From Hoeflea_A sp965228785 (lineage in GTDB: Bacteria; Pseudomonadota; Alphaproteobacteria; Rhizobiales; Rhizobiaceae), in contig CBDDIF010000002.1 of assembly GCA_965228785.1 (NCBI GenBank), positions 1,364,001 to 1,428,000 of the forward strand: a DNA stretch of 64,000 nucleotides. Direction: 5' to 3'. The notes under the pieces were generated by a model. It worked only from the letters and a program-made list of their open reading frames with translations, made no database searches and had not been told where the DNA came from. The position numbers and the translations under genes are program-made. Shown piece after piece: positions 42,800-51,483 of this stretch. Position 1 is the stretch's first letter, and the number at the start of each line of letters is the position of its first letter.

Positions 42800-42818
42800 T
42801 GAAAGTTAAAAAACTTCA
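42800..42818. promoter_or_regulatory. Imperfect AT-rich inverted repeat upstream of distal VOC dioxygenase
   Basis: TGAAAGTT, 4 nt, AACTTCA, one base short of symmetry, in the 146-bp gap before the 41731-42738 gene. It could be an operator for an internal promoter. No confident -35/-10 pair is assigned. Confidence 0.35.
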
Positions 42819-42884
42819 CAGAGTGAAATCAGGCTTGGCTGCGCGCCAAACCCTTCCACCGGCCCATCCTACTCGAGCGTTCCG

Positions 42885-44285
42885 TCAGGATGCGTCTGTC
42901 AGCTTGCCGGGATTCATGATGCCCTGCGGATCGAACAAGCTGCGGATCTGCTGCATCATTTCATATTCGACTACAGGTTTTTGCTGGCGCATGCGCTCGA
43001 CGAATACCGAGCCGACGCCGTGCTCTGCGACAATCGAGCCGCCCAGTGACCAGATCAGCGCATCAATCTCGTCTGTATAGGTTTGCGCCAGCTTCTCCAT
43101 CTCCGGACCCTCTTCGCCGGCCGGAAAAATGGAATAGTGGATGTTGCCGTCGCCGACGTGACCGACTGCATAGGATGTCGCTTCAGGTTGATGCCGAGCG
43201 GCGATTGCTTCAGCCTTTTCAAGGAACTCGACCATGCGGCTGATCGGCACGGAGACGTCCCATTTGACCTGACGTCCTTTGAAATATTGCACCGGGATCA
43301 TCTGCTCGCGGATTTCCCACAGGTTCTGCTCCTGCGCTACGGTCTGCGCCATCACCGCATCCTCAAGAATCCCTTGTTCGAAGCCCTGTTCGAATATTGC
43401 CGCCAGCGTCTCGTCCACCGGGTCCGATCCGGCCATTCGGATCAAGACATACCAGTCGGCCCGGGTTTCGAAAGGGCGCTGCAGATCGGGATAGCGGTCA
43501 AGCGCCTTTTCAATGCCCAGGCCGTTCAGAAGTTCAAAAGCCACCAGTCTGTCACCGCCGATTCCCTTTGCCAGGTTGAGATAGTCGATGAGTCTCGACA
43601 TATCGGTGAGGACAGCCATCATCGAATTTGTGACGGGCTGGCGCGGATGCAGTTTGAAGACCAGTTTGGTGATTATGCCCAGCGTGCCTTCCGAGCCGAT
43701 AAAGAGCTGTTTCAGGTCGTAGCCGGAATTGTCCTTGCGCAGCGTGCGCATGGCGTCCCAGATACGCCCGTCCGGCAGCACCACTTCCATCCCCAGCACC
43801 TGCTCGCGTGTGGTTCCGTAACGAAACACGTTCTGACCGCCACCATTGGTGGCCACCGCGCCACCAACCTGCGCGGTCCCGCGTGCGCCCCAGTCGGGTG
43901 CGAACAGGCGGTTCTGCGCTGTCGCCGCATCCTGCAGCGCCTGGACGGTGCATCCCGCTTCGGCAGCGATGGTCGAGCAGGCCGCATCGACTTCGAGGAT
44001 GCTGTTCATGCGCGATGTCGACAGAATCACGGCCTGCTGACCAGCCAGCGGCACGGCCATATGGCAGACGTTGGAGTTGCCGCCCTGGGGCACGATGGCG
44101 ATGCCGTGGTCGGCACAGATCCTGACCGCTTGGGCGACTTCGTCTGTCGAAACAGGCCGCAGAACGGCCAGAGCCGGTTCTCCTTTGCCGCTCAGATCGG
44201 TCGCATAGTCGGCTGTCTCCGCACCGGTCAGGAAACCCGACGGCCCGAGAAGCGTTTCCAGTTCGGCCAGGGCGGGATGCGTCAT
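42885..44285 (-). CDS. FAD-linked 2-hydroxyacid dehydrogenase (GlcD/DLD family)
   Basis: 466 residues from ATG 44285; an in-frame extension to 44369 runs into the hydratase gene. FAD-binding PCMH domain (IVPQGGNSNVCHMAVP, GAGCTVQALQDAATAQNRLFAPDWGARGTAQVGGAVATNGGGQNVFRYGTTREQVLGMEVVLPDG in pieces) and a C-terminal cap ending EHGVGSVF. Such enzymes oxidise D-2-hydroxy acids (lactate, glycolate, hydroxyglutarate, 4-hydroxymandelate). Its place in an aromatic operon suggests oxidation of an aromatic or ring-cleavage-derived 2-hydroxy acid. Confidence 0.88.
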   Translation of the reverse strand: MTHPALAELETLLGPSGFLTGAETADYATDLSGKGEPALAVLRPVSTDEVAQAVRICADHGIAIVPQGGNSNVCHMAVPLAGQQAVILSTSRMNSILEVDAACSTIAAEAGCTVQALQDAATAQNRLFAPDWGARGTAQVGGAVATNGGGQNVFRYGTTREQVLGMEVVLPDGRIWDAMRTLRKDNSGYDLKQLFIGSEGTLGIITKLVFKLHPRQPVTNSMMAVLTDMSRLIDYLNLAKGIGGDRLVAFELLNGLGIEKALDRYPDLQRPFETRADWYVLIRMAGSDPVDETLAAIFEQGFEQGILEDAVMAQTVAQEQNLWEIREQMIPVQYFKGRQVKWDVSVPISRMVEFLEKAEAIAARHQPEATSYAVGHVGDGNIHYSIFPAGEEGPEMEKLAQTYTDEIDALIWSLGGSIVAEHGVGSVFVERMRQQKPVVEYEMMQQIRSLFDPQGIMNPGKLTDAS

Positions 44286-44295
44286 GGGATTCCCC

Positions 44296-45096
44296 TCAGG
44301 CGAAATCGATATCAACCGATCCGAACGGGCCGAAGTCGGCGCTGACCGACGTGCCGGGCGGACATTCAACCGGGCGAATGAACGAACCGGACAGGATTAC
44401 CTGACCCGCCTCGATCCGCTGTCCATACTGCTCCATGCGGCGCGCCAGCCAAACGATGCCTTCGACCGGGTCGTTGAGCACACCGGCGCCGAGACCGGTT
44501 TCTTCAACCTCGCCGTTGCGCGAGACGATGGCGCCGGTCCAGCGCAGGTCGTGGGCATCGACCGCATGACGTTCCTTACCCAGCACGATGCCTGCATTGG
44601 CCGCATTGTCGGATATCGTGTCGTAGACGTTGCGGGTTGTCCCCGTTTCGGGATCGGCCCGCAGGATCCGCGTGTCGAGGATCTCCAGGCTCGGGGCAAC
44701 ATGGTCCGTCGCTGCTATCACCTGTTCCCGGGTAACCGCTTCCCCGGCCAGCGGAGCCTTCATGACAAAAGCGATCTCGGCCTCGATGCGGGGCTGGATG
44801 AAACGACCCTTCGGAACGGTCGAAGCGTTTTCGAACAACATGTCGTCGAAGAGCACGCCCGAATCCGGAATATCGATGTTGAGAGCCGACTGCATGGCTT
44901 TCGAAGTGAGGCCGATTTTCCAGCCGATCACACTCCGGCGTTCCTCTAGCTTCGCAACCATCAACGCCGACTGAATGGCATAGGCGTCGTCCATGCCGAT
45001 ATCAGGGTAGCGCAGCGACAGCAGGCCTTTCTGCTGCCGCGTCTTTTCGGCCTGCAGAAGATCAGCCGCCGCAGCTGCGTGTTCCTGCGGCGTCAC
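44296..45096 (-). CDS. hpaH: 2-oxo-hept-4-ene-1,7-dioate hydratase (HpaH/HpcG family)
   Basis: 266 residues, usual length. The hydratase/decarboxylase family pattern is clear: YAIQSALMVAKLEERRSVIGWKIGLTSKAMQ, FIQPRIEAEIAFVMK (metal-binding Glu residues) and LNDPVEGIVWLARRM. It hydrates the oxo-dienoate formed by HpaG to 4-hydroxy-2-oxoheptanedioate in homoprotocatechuate catabolism. It overlaps the HpaG-like gene by 4 nt. The next enzyme, the HpaI aldolase, is not encoded in this window. Confidence 0.9.
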   Translation of the reverse strand: MTPQEHAAAAADLLQAEKTRQQKGLLSLRYPDIGMDDAYAIQSALMVAKLEERRSVIGWKIGLTSKAMQSALNIDIPDSGVLFDDMLFENASTVPKGRFIQPRIEAEIAFVMKAPLAGEAVTREQVIAATDHVAPSLEILDTRILRADPETGTTRNVYDTISDNAANAGIVLGKERHAVDAHDLRWTGAIVSRNGEVEETGLGAGVLNDPVEGIVWLARRMEQYGQRIEAGQVILSGSFIRPVECPPGTSVSADFGPFGSVDIDFA

Positions 45097-45944
45097 GTTT
45101 CGTCCTCCACGGTGTTGACCAGCCGACCAATGCCTTCCGCTTCGACCTCGATCACGTCGCCAGGCACCAGATAGCGCGGGGGGTCGAACCGGGCACCCGC
45201 ACCGGTCGGTGTTCCGGTAACGATGATGTCACCCGGTACCAGCGTGGTAAAGGTCGAGATGTACTCGATTTCCCGACGGATCGGGAACATCATTCGAGAC
45301 GTCCGATCATCCTGCCGCAGGTCGCCGTTCACCTTCGTGGTGATACGCACATCGTCGAGTTGCGCAGGGTCGGTGAAGGGCACCAGCCACGGCCCCATGG
45401 CGCCGGAGTGCTCCCAGTTCTTGCCCTGGGTCACATTGAATTTTGCGTGTCGCACCCAGTCGCGCAGCGTGCCTTCATTGCACAGCGTGATCGCGGCAAT
45501 ATGGTCATAGGCTTCTGCTTGCGGAATTCTCCGCCCGCCTTTGCCAATGACGATGGCGATCTCGCCCTCATAGTCGAGCTGCGGCGTTTCCGGTGGCCGG
45601 ATCAGCGGTCGGTCGTGACCCGTGAAGGAGCGCGGAAAGCGGATGAACAGCGACATGTTGGTGGGTGCTGCCTGCCCGTCCTTGTATTCGGCATTGCGGT
45701 CGGGAAAGTTGACGCCGACGCAGATGATTTTTTCCGGCGCCGGGATCGGAATCTCGTAGTCGAACTCCGAATGGGTGACGGCCCTGTCTTTGGCTGCCGC
45801 TTCGAGCTCCGACAAAGCACCGGCCTCGATGACCTCGCGAAGTGTAGCCCATTGCGGGAAATCCGATGACAGCGCAATCATCCCGTCGTCAGTGACCGCG
45901 CCGTAGTACCGGCGCCCTTCGGTCGTGTAGGTGGCAAAACGCAT
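45093..45944 (-). CDS. hpaG: FAH-family isomerase/decarboxylase (HpaG-like)
   Basis: 283 residues. FAH core: ICVGVNFPDRNAEY, FIRFPRSFTGHDRPLIRPPETPQLDYEGEIAIVIGKGGRRI, and a C-terminal LVPGDIIVTGTPTGAGARFDPPRYLVPGD. In the HPC pathway HpaG decarboxylates 5-oxopent-3-ene-1,2,5-tricarboxylate and isomerises the product. E. coli HpaG is a double-domain protein; this one is single-domain, like many alphaproteobacterial versions, so a plain FAH hydrolase role is possible. The operon position between ring-cleavage and hydratase genes supports HpaG. Confidence 0.8.
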   Translation of the reverse strand: MRFATYTTEGRRYYGAVTDDGMIALSSDFPQWATLREVIEAGALSELEAAAKDRAVTHSEFDYEIPIPAPEKIICVGVNFPDRNAEYKDGQAAPTNMSLFIRFPRSFTGHDRPLIRPPETPQLDYEGEIAIVIGKGGRRIPQAEAYDHIAAITLCNEGTLRDWVRHAKFNVTQGKNWEHSGAMGPWLVPFTDPAQLDDVRITTKVNGDLRQDDRTSRMMFPIRREIEYISTFTTLVPGDIIVTGTPTGAGARFDPPRYLVPGDVIEVEAEGIGRLVNTVEDET

Positions 45945-45953
45945 GTGAATCTC

Positions 45954-46934
45954 CTACGGCGCGACGATTGGCTGGGCTTTCAAGACCGGCTCGGACAATT
46001 CCGCACCGTCGAACACCGAGCCTTCCTCGAACCAGCTTCGTGGCGCAGGCGCGCCCCACAGCGTCTGGCGCTGAGGATCCTTCAGGTCCCATTTGATGGG
46101 CTCGTGGTCGGGATCGACCGTCTGGTAGTCGGAGCAGTATATCTCAATACGGTTGAGGTCCGGGTCGCGAACGTACAGGAAGAAGGCGTTGGAAATGCCG
46201 TGTCGGCCGGGGCCGCGTTCGATACTCTCCAGCCAGCCGGTCGTCGACATCAAGTCGAGCAGGTCGATGATATTGAGGGCATTGGCCGTCCAGAAAGCCG
46301 TGTGGTGCAGACGTGGGCCGACACCGTTGGTGAAAGCCACGTCGTGCACACCGCCCTTCCGGTGCATCCAGGCTGCCCAGACCTTCCCGGTTTCCGCGTC
46401 CTCGGTGTATTCGGTCGTCCGGAATCCGATCTCGTTGTAGAAGGCGACGGACGCATCGACATCGGCGCTGAACATGTTGAAGTGGTCAATGCGCAGCGCC
46501 TTGACGCCGTGATAGAGCTTGTACTGCTGATGAATCGGCTCAAGCCGGTCCATCTTCACATAGAATTCCAGCGGGATGCCCCAGGGGTCGCGGGTGCGCA
46601 GCGTACGGCCCATATAGGGCCGCTCGATCCATTCGGTCGGCAAGCCCCTGCCCTTGAAGAAGGCTTCCGCCTTTTCCAGGTCCGGTTCGTCAAAGAGCTT
46701 GAAGCCGAGAACACCCACATTCGCATGGTCTGCTTTGGTCAGCACGATGCAATGATGGCCGCGTTCTTCCATGGCGCGCAGATAGATCTGGCCGGCGTCC
46801 TCGTGGGTGACCTGCAGGCCGAGCGTATCGACGTAAAAGGCACGCGATCTGGCCAGGTCGGTCACACGGTATTCGACGTGCGAAAGCCGAACGATGTTGA
46901 AAGGCGGGTAAAGAACCGGAGCGGGAACGGGCAT
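45954..46934 (-). CDS. VOC-type homoprotocatechuate 2,3-dioxygenase-like protein
   Basis: 326 residues resembling the Brevibacterium/Arthrobacter homoprotocatechuate 2,3-dioxygenases (HPCD/MndD), with N-terminal PPFNIVRLSHVEYRVTDLARSRAFYVDTLGL. Metal ligands in the catalytic module are His in IDHFNMFSAD, His in RLHHTAFWT and Glu in NRIEIYCSDY. It lies 9 bp from a LigB-type dioxygenase gene that would catalyse the same reaction, an odd duplication of function in one operon. Confidence 0.88.
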   Translation of the reverse strand: MPVPAPVLYPPFNIVRLSHVEYRVTDLARSRAFYVDTLGLQVTHEDAGQIYLRAMEERGHHCIVLTKADHANVGVLGFKLFDEPDLEKAEAFFKGRGLPTEWIERPYMGRTLRTRDPWGIPLEFYVKMDRLEPIHQQYKLYHGVKALRIDHFNMFSADVDASVAFYNEIGFRTTEYTEDAETGKVWAAWMHRKGGVHDVAFTNGVGPRLHHTAFWTANALNIIDLLDLMSTTGWLESIERGPGRHGISNAFFLYVRDPDLNRIEIYCSDYQTVDPDHEPIKWDLKDPQRQTLWGAPAPRSWFEEGSVFDGAELSEPVLKAQPIVAP

Positions 46935-46943
46935 GGCAAACTC

Positions 46944-47798
46944 CTATTGGACCGGAAAGATGACGTTGGTCTGGCCGGTGCCGGAACTGGGGAAATATTC
47001 GGTCACCACCTCACATTGGGCGTCGTAGGCATCCCAGCCCAACGCACCATAGAGCATCGCGGTGTCGTGCATCGAGCCTTCGCCGCAGCAGAAGTCAGCG
47101 TAGTCGCTGAGCATCCTGAGGAAAGTGGCGTGATCGCCCCTCTTCCACATTTCGAGCACATGCAGGTCGACCTGGCGGTTGAACTCCGATGAAATGGTGA
47201 AGGTGCCGTTGTTGGCCTCGTAGTCGCGGTTGGCCCAGATCTTGTGGGACAAGGAGCCAGACGCAACCAGCAGCACCTTGTCGTCACCGGCCTCAATCGC
47301 CTCACGAATGGCCTCACCCAGAATACGGCTTTCGTCGTGGCTGTGCACGGTGCACCAGGCAGCAATCGACACAACTTTCATCGGGTGTTTGCGCGACATG
47401 AAACGCATGGGCACCAGCGTCCCATATTCGAGTTCCAGGCTATCGAGATGGTGGCTCAGCGTGTAGACGCCCTTCTCGGTTGCCTTCTTCGCGATGGCGT
47501 CGCCCAGCTCCGGGTGTCCTTCATACTCGTAGGGAAGATCCTGGATGAACTGCGGGAACTCGTTGGAGGTGAACAGACCCTCGAAGCGGTGATTGGCATT
47601 GATGTGGTAACCGGCATTGACCACCCAATGGGTGTCGCAGATGACCACCGTATCAGCACCAAGTGCCGCCGTGCGCTCCGCGATGGCATAGTGCCCGTCG
47701 ATTGCGGGCTGGCGGGTGCCTTTGATGCGTCCCTCCTGTTCCGACATCAGCAAGGTCGGAACATGAGTCATTTTTGCGGCGAGAACGATCTCTCCCAT
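46944..47798 (-). CDS. hpaD: LigB-type 3,4-dihydroxyphenylacetate 2,3-dioxygenase
   Basis: 284 residues, the length of E. coli HpaD (type III extradiol enzyme). Start at 47798 behind GGGAGGC. Fe ligands and catalytic His in AAKMTHVPTL, ADTVVICDTHWVVNAGYHINANHRFEG, and the later SHHLDSLELEYGTLVPM (Glu). It opens the ring of homoprotocatechuate to 5-carboxymethyl-2-hydroxymuconate semialdehyde, the substrate of the HpaE encoded 16 bp upstream. Confidence 0.92.
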   Translation of the reverse strand: MGEIVLAAKMTHVPTLLMSEQEGRIKGTRQPAIDGHYAIAERTAALGADTVVICDTHWVVNAGYHINANHRFEGLFTSNEFPQFIQDLPYEYEGHPELGDAIAKKATEKGVYTLSHHLDSLELEYGTLVPMRFMSRKHPMKVVSIAAWCTVHSHDESRILGEAIREAIEAGDDKVLLVASGSLSHKIWANRDYEANNGTFTISSEFNRQVDLHVLEMWKRGDHATFLRMLSDYADFCCGEGSMHDTAMLYGALGWDAYDAQCEVVTEYFPSSGTGQTNVIFPVQ

Positions 47799-47814
47799 TT
47801 GGGCCTCCCTTCGT

Positions 47815-49323
47815 TCACGCACCGAGCCGCGGAATGCGGTGCTGGCCGGTGGCGAAACCGATATGCTTCTGCTCCATGTAGAATTCGAACGACCAGTCGC
47901 CGCCGTCGCGACCAATGCCGCTGGCCTTGACGCCGCCGAACGGCGTCGGCAGGTGCCGGACATTTTCCGAATTCACCCAGATCATTCCCGCTTCGAGCTG
48001 ATCGGTGAACCGCAGCGCCCGGGTCAGGTCATTGGTCCAGACATAGCCGGTCAGGCCATAGGGTATGTCGTTGGCAATCTGCAGCGCTTCTTCTTCGGTG
48101 GAAAACGGAATGGAGGTCAAAACTGGACCGAAGATCTCTTCCTGGGCTATGCGCATGCCGTTGTTGGCGCCCGTGAACAGGGTCGGCTGGACGAAGTAGC
48201 CCTTGTCGCCGACCTGGGTGCCACCGGCGGCAACGATGGCGCCATCTTCCTTCGCAATGTCGAAATAGCTCGACACCTTGGAAAAGTGCTCCCGGCCGAT
48301 CAAAGGACCAACCTCTGTGCTCGGATCAAGCGGATGACCGACCTTGATGCGGTTCACGCGTTCAATCAGCTTGGCCTGAAAGTCCTCGGCAATGGTGTCC
48401 TGCACCAAGAGGCGCGAGGACGATGTGCACCGTTCGCCGTTGATCGAATAGATCATGAACACGACAGCATCGAGCGCGCGGTCCAGATCGGCATCATCGA
48501 AGACGATAACCGGATTTTTGCCGCCCAGTTCGAAATGCATGCGCTTGAGCGTATCGGCACCCTGTTTGGTGATGATGGAGCCGGTGCGGCTTTCGCCCAC
48601 AAAGGCAATCGCCTTGATGGCCGGGTGCTCCGTCAGTGCCTTGCCGGCTTCTTCGCCGAAACCGTTGACCAGGTTCCAAACGCCTGGCGGCAATCCGGCA
48701 TCCTCAGCAATCTCCATCAGGATGCGGGCCGACATCGGGCTGAGTTCCGCGGGCTTGTGAACAACCGTACAGCCGGCGGCCAGCGCCGGCGCGATCTTCC
48801 AGGTGCTGAGCATGAACGGCGTGTTCCACGGCGTGATCACGCCGACCGGCCCGATGGGCACGCGGGTGGTGATGTTCAACAGCGTTGGTGACCGCAGGTT
48901 CTTGCCGTCGCGCGCTGCCGTCACCTGTTCGGCGAAATAGCGAAAATTCTCAGCCCCCCGCAGGGCTGCCTTGGACATGAAGCGCAACGCTTGCCCAGTG
49001 TCCCAGCACTCGCAAAGAGCGATCTCCTCGGCCCGTTCCTCGATCGCATCGGCAATCTTGACGAGGATTTTCTTGCGCTCTGTAGCCGGCATGTCGCGCC
49101 AGGCCGGGAACGCCGCAGCAGCGGCCCTGGCAGCCGCATCCACATCGGCGGCATTTCCCTGTGCCACACTGCAGATGACGCTCTCGTCCACCGGAGACAC
49201 AGAGTTGAATGTGTCGCCACTGCCCTGCCGGTCCTCACCGCCAATGCGATTGAGAATGCCGCCTTCGCGAAAGCGGGCAAGGTAACCGTTCAGCTTGTCG
49301 ATATTGGAATTCAGGTCAGACAT
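47815..49323 (-). CDS. hpaE: 5-carboxymethyl-2-hydroxymuconate-semialdehyde dehydrogenase
   Basis: 502 residues from ATG 49323, inside the last codons of hpaF (8-nt overlap). Aldehyde dehydrogenase motifs: VITPWNTPFMLSTWKIAPALAAGCTVVHKPAE, catalytic Glu in FELGGKNPVIVFDDAD, nucleophile in NGERCTSSSRLL. It oxidises the semialdehyde from ring cleavage with NAD. Position directly after hpaF and before hpaD matches the homoprotocatechuate pathway order. Confidence 0.94.
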   Translation of the reverse strand: MSDLNSNIDKLNGYLARFREGGILNRIGGEDRQGSGDTFNSVSPVDESVICSVAQGNAADVDAAARAAAAAFPAWRDMPATERKKILVKIADAIEERAEEIALCECWDTGQALRFMSKAALRGAENFRYFAEQVTAARDGKNLRSPTLLNITTRVPIGPVGVITPWNTPFMLSTWKIAPALAAGCTVVHKPAELSPMSARILMEIAEDAGLPPGVWNLVNGFGEEAGKALTEHPAIKAIAFVGESRTGSIITKQGADTLKRMHFELGGKNPVIVFDDADLDRALDAVVFMIYSINGERCTSSSRLLVQDTIAEDFQAKLIERVNRIKVGHPLDPSTEVGPLIGREHFSKVSSYFDIAKEDGAIVAAGGTQVGDKGYFVQPTLFTGANNGMRIAQEEIFGPVLTSIPFSTEEEALQIANDIPYGLTGYVWTNDLTRALRFTDQLEAGMIWVNSENVRHLPTPFGGVKASGIGRDGGDWSFEFYMEQKHIGFATGQHRIPRLGA

Positions 49324-49711
49324 CGGTCTGTTCTCCCAGGAACTTGCGGATGGTGCCCGTCTTGGGCGATAGCTCGGGGTCGATGTCGCGCATCTCCAGC
49401 GAAAGCGCGAGCGACCGGGTTTCAAGTGTCGGCGCAAGGAACGAATGCGCCGCGTCGAACATGGTCTGCGTTGCCGCCTTGCGAACGTCGAGGGGGCGAC
49501 CGCCGCGAAGGCGCACCGAGATATCAACAAAACCATGCTGGGGATGACCGTCGGCGATGGCGTAGTGGTCGACCCGGGTCGCTCTCACCCTTACGCCGGC
49601 CGACGGAAAGGCTTCGATTGCCACCGCCGCCTTGCGCATATGCTCGCAAAAGGCGGCGAAATCGACCGCATCCTCCAGATTGGCGGAATACTCCACGATA
49701 ACGTGTGGCAT
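49316..49711 (-). CDS. hpaF: 5-carboxymethyl-2-hydroxymuconate delta-isomerase
   Basis: 131 residues. Begins MPHVIVEYSANLED, giving the catalytic Pro as residue 1 after Met removal, as in the tautomerase-like CHMI family. The body (VRVRATRVDHYAIADGHPQHGFVDISVRLRGGRPLDVRKAATQ) is characteristic. It ketonises the HpaE product before HpaG. First gene of the leftward operon; the promoter region with three TTGCGATRTYAA repeats lies between it and hpaR. Confidence 0.92.
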   Translation of the reverse strand: MPHVIVEYSANLEDAVDFAAFCEHMRKAAVAIEAFPSAGVRVRATRVDHYAIADGHPQHGFVDISVRLRGGRPLDVRKAATQTMFDAAHSFLAPTLETRSLALSLEMRDIDPELSPKTGTIRKFLGEQTDV

Positions 49712-49721
49712 CGCGATCTCC

Positions 49722-49771
49722 TTGCGATATCAATAATTGCGATGTTAATCATTTATTGCTTGCGATGTCAA
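49722..49771. promoter_or_regulatory. Three direct repeats TTGCGATRTYAA in the hpaF-hpaR intergenic region
   Basis: TTGCGATATCAA at 49722-49733, TTGCGATGTTAA at 49737-49748 and TTGCGATGTCAA at 49760-49771, all in the same orientation, with starts 15 and 23 bp apart. They fill much of the 102-bp gap between divergent hpaF and hpaR. HpaR binding here is the natural inference, though MarR proteins usually prefer inverted repeats. Confidence 0.65.
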
Positions 49772-49813
49772 CTAATATGTGGTGCAAAAAGAGAGGCGTT
49801 GAACGAGGCAGCC

Positions 49814-50266
49814 ATGACATCATCCGCACATCGCGGCGCAAAATCCGGACTGCGATCAACCAGTCGTTCGCTGCCTTTCGCCCTGATCCGGGCGCGGGAA
49901 AAGGTGATGGCGCCGATCCGCGAAATGCTCGCCGATTCCGGCATTACCGAACAGCAGTGGCGGATCTTGCGGGTGCTCTCCGAATTCGGCCCCCAGGACG
50001 GCACACTGCTGTCGGAACGCACCAGCCTGCTGCCCTCCAGTCAGACGCGAATCGTCCAGTCAATGCTGGAACGCGGTTACGTGAGCCGCACCGCAGACAA
50101 CAATGATCGCCGTCGCCAGACGGTGGCGATCACGCCTGCCGGCCAATCAATCATCGAAAACCACCTCGACGAGGCAAAGATCATCGCCGCGCGATTTCAG
50201 GAGACCCTTGGCAAGGATGATCTTGAGCGACTGTTGGAAATCCTGGCGAAGCTCGACGAGTTGTAG
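49814..50266 (+). CDS. hpaR: MarR-family repressor, HpaR-like
   Basis: 150 residues from ATG 49814 behind GAGG. MarR winged helix: MLADSGITEQQWRILRVLSEFGPQDGTLLSERTSLLPSSQTRIVQSMLERGYVSRTADNNDRRRQTVAITPAG, with the wing Asp-Arg-Arg-Arg. HpaR represses meta-cleavage genes and is relieved by hydroxyphenylacetates in enterobacteria. It is divergent from hpaF with three direct repeats between them. The open frame reaching back to 49445 is antisense to hpaF and not used. Confidence 0.9.
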   Translation: MTSSAHRGAKSGLRSTSRSLPFALIRAREKVMAPIREMLADSGITEQQWRILRVLSEFGPQDGTLLSERTSLLPSSQTRIVQSMLERGYVSRTADNNDRRRQTVAITPAGQSIIENHLDEAKIIAARFQETLGKDDLERLLEILAKLDEL

Positions 50267-50302
50267 CAGTGGGGTCGTCTCATCTATCAATGATTGAAAG
50301 CC

Positions 50303-51394
50303 TCATTGCCGACGCAAAACCACGGTCAGGTACCAGTTTTGGCCGGGATATTGTCCCGGGTGGTTCTGGTAAAGATCGTCAAGCCGACGATAGAATTCGT
50401 CCGCCAGGCTCCGCGCGTCGCGGTTAGTTGTAGCGCTCGGTTCGAACAGTTGGGCGTTTAACGTCGAATGACCAAAGCCGCGGATGTAACCGACATAAAG
50501 CCGCGCATATTCGCTACGATCGCCGATAAAATCGGCATAGACATCAGTGGGATTGCGCGGGGCCGGCAGAACTGAGACTTCCTCGATTTCGAAGGCCTGT
50601 TTCAATTCGGGATCCTGCTCCAGCGGCTCGCGGGCCTCTTGCTCAGTTGGAAACCAGACGCCAAAAACAAAGCCGTCCAGAACCCGTTGATCGATCAGGC
50701 CGTCATTCGCCATGTCTTGAGCTACGGCCTGGATCGCGCGGTAAGTTCCATAGCCGGAAGCCGCTATGCCGTTGATCTCCCGCTCATCGGCAACGGCACC
50801 AAGGTGCGATACCAGCAAAAAGCCGCCTCGACGCAGCTCCCTTGACCGGCGCTGCAGGAAGCGAACCCAGTCGTGGCGCGCTATCGCAGCCAACTCGGTT
50901 CGCGCCGCCCCCTTGAGATCAGCGAACCAGACGGAACCCGGTGCATTCAAGTGAACGGCATGGTTCAACCAGTGACTGGCCATGAAGCAGGTGCCTAGAT
51001 CGACCGAGTCCTTTGCTACCATCTGGTCGTAGAAACTTCCGATAGCTGCCCCTGTGCGAATGCCGGAGGAAGCGTAGCCCGAAGCCCCGTTAACGAGACC
51101 GAAGAGGCCGTTCCAGTCATTGCCCGGCTGGTCCGCATGGCAAACCGAAATAGCTGCGTCGGCATACGTTGAACGGTAAGCCCCGATCGATGGTTCGACC
51201 GCTTCAATGGCGCTTTGTCCAGGGCCGCAGCCGTAATCGACGAGCCTCAACTCGGGCTCGATTCGTCCCAATCGCTTCGTCAGATCCCGAAGGCGGCCGG
51301 CATGATGATTGACCAGTTGCTGCTGCATGGCCGAGTTCTTGTTGTAGTCGACCATTCCCTCGGTAGATCGTTCGTCATCCGAATTGCTCGCCAT
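50303..51394 (-). CDS. SABATH-type SAM-dependent carboxyl methyltransferase
   Basis: 363 residues. The order of motifs matches plant salicylate/jasmonate/theobromine methyltransferases: YNKNSAMQQQL near residue 17, RLVDYGCGPGQSAI (SAM site) near 50, QPGNDWNGLFGLV near 90, IGSFYDQMVAKDSVDLGTCFMASHWLNHAV near 120-150, and DWVRFLQRRSRELRRGGFLLVSHLG near 175. Members methylate carboxylates or ring nitrogens of small molecules. It stands alone between hpaR and a small ORF with a GGCGGAGA ribosome site. A carboxyl methyl ester of an aromatic acid is a reasonable product next to an aromatic-acid operon, but the substrate is unknown. Confidence 0.85.
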   Translation of the reverse strand: MASNSDDERSTEGMVDYNKNSAMQQQLVNHHAGRLRDLTKRLGRIEPELRLVDYGCGPGQSAIEAVEPSIGAYRSTYADAAISVCHADQPGNDWNGLFGLVNGASGYASSGIRTGAAIGSFYDQMVAKDSVDLGTCFMASHWLNHAVHLNAPGSVWFADLKGAARTELAAIARHDWVRFLQRRSRELRRGGFLLVSHLGAVADEREINGIAASGYGTYRAIQAVAQDMANDGLIDQRVLDGFVFGVWFPTEQEAREPLEQDPELKQAFEIEEVSVLPAPRNPTDVYADFIGDRSEYARLYVGYIRGFGHSTLNAQLFEPSATTNRDARSLADEFYRRLDDLYQNHPGQYPGQNWYLTVVLRRQ

Positions 51395-51483
51395 CTTGTT
51401 CGTCTCCGCCAGTCGGGATCGCAGTCTAAACCGATTTGCGGCCAGACTTCGATCCCTGGCTTTTTGATCGAGTGAGCGAGTTG

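Noticed and set aside
43083..44345. 420-codon open frame on the plus strand
   Set aside because: Antisense to the FAD-linked oxidase, with no recognisable domain and no ribosome site; a codon-bias shadow.
45945..47192. 415-codon open frame on the plus strand
   Set aside because: Antisense to the VOC dioxygenase and the end of hpaD, both well supported by metal-ligand motifs.
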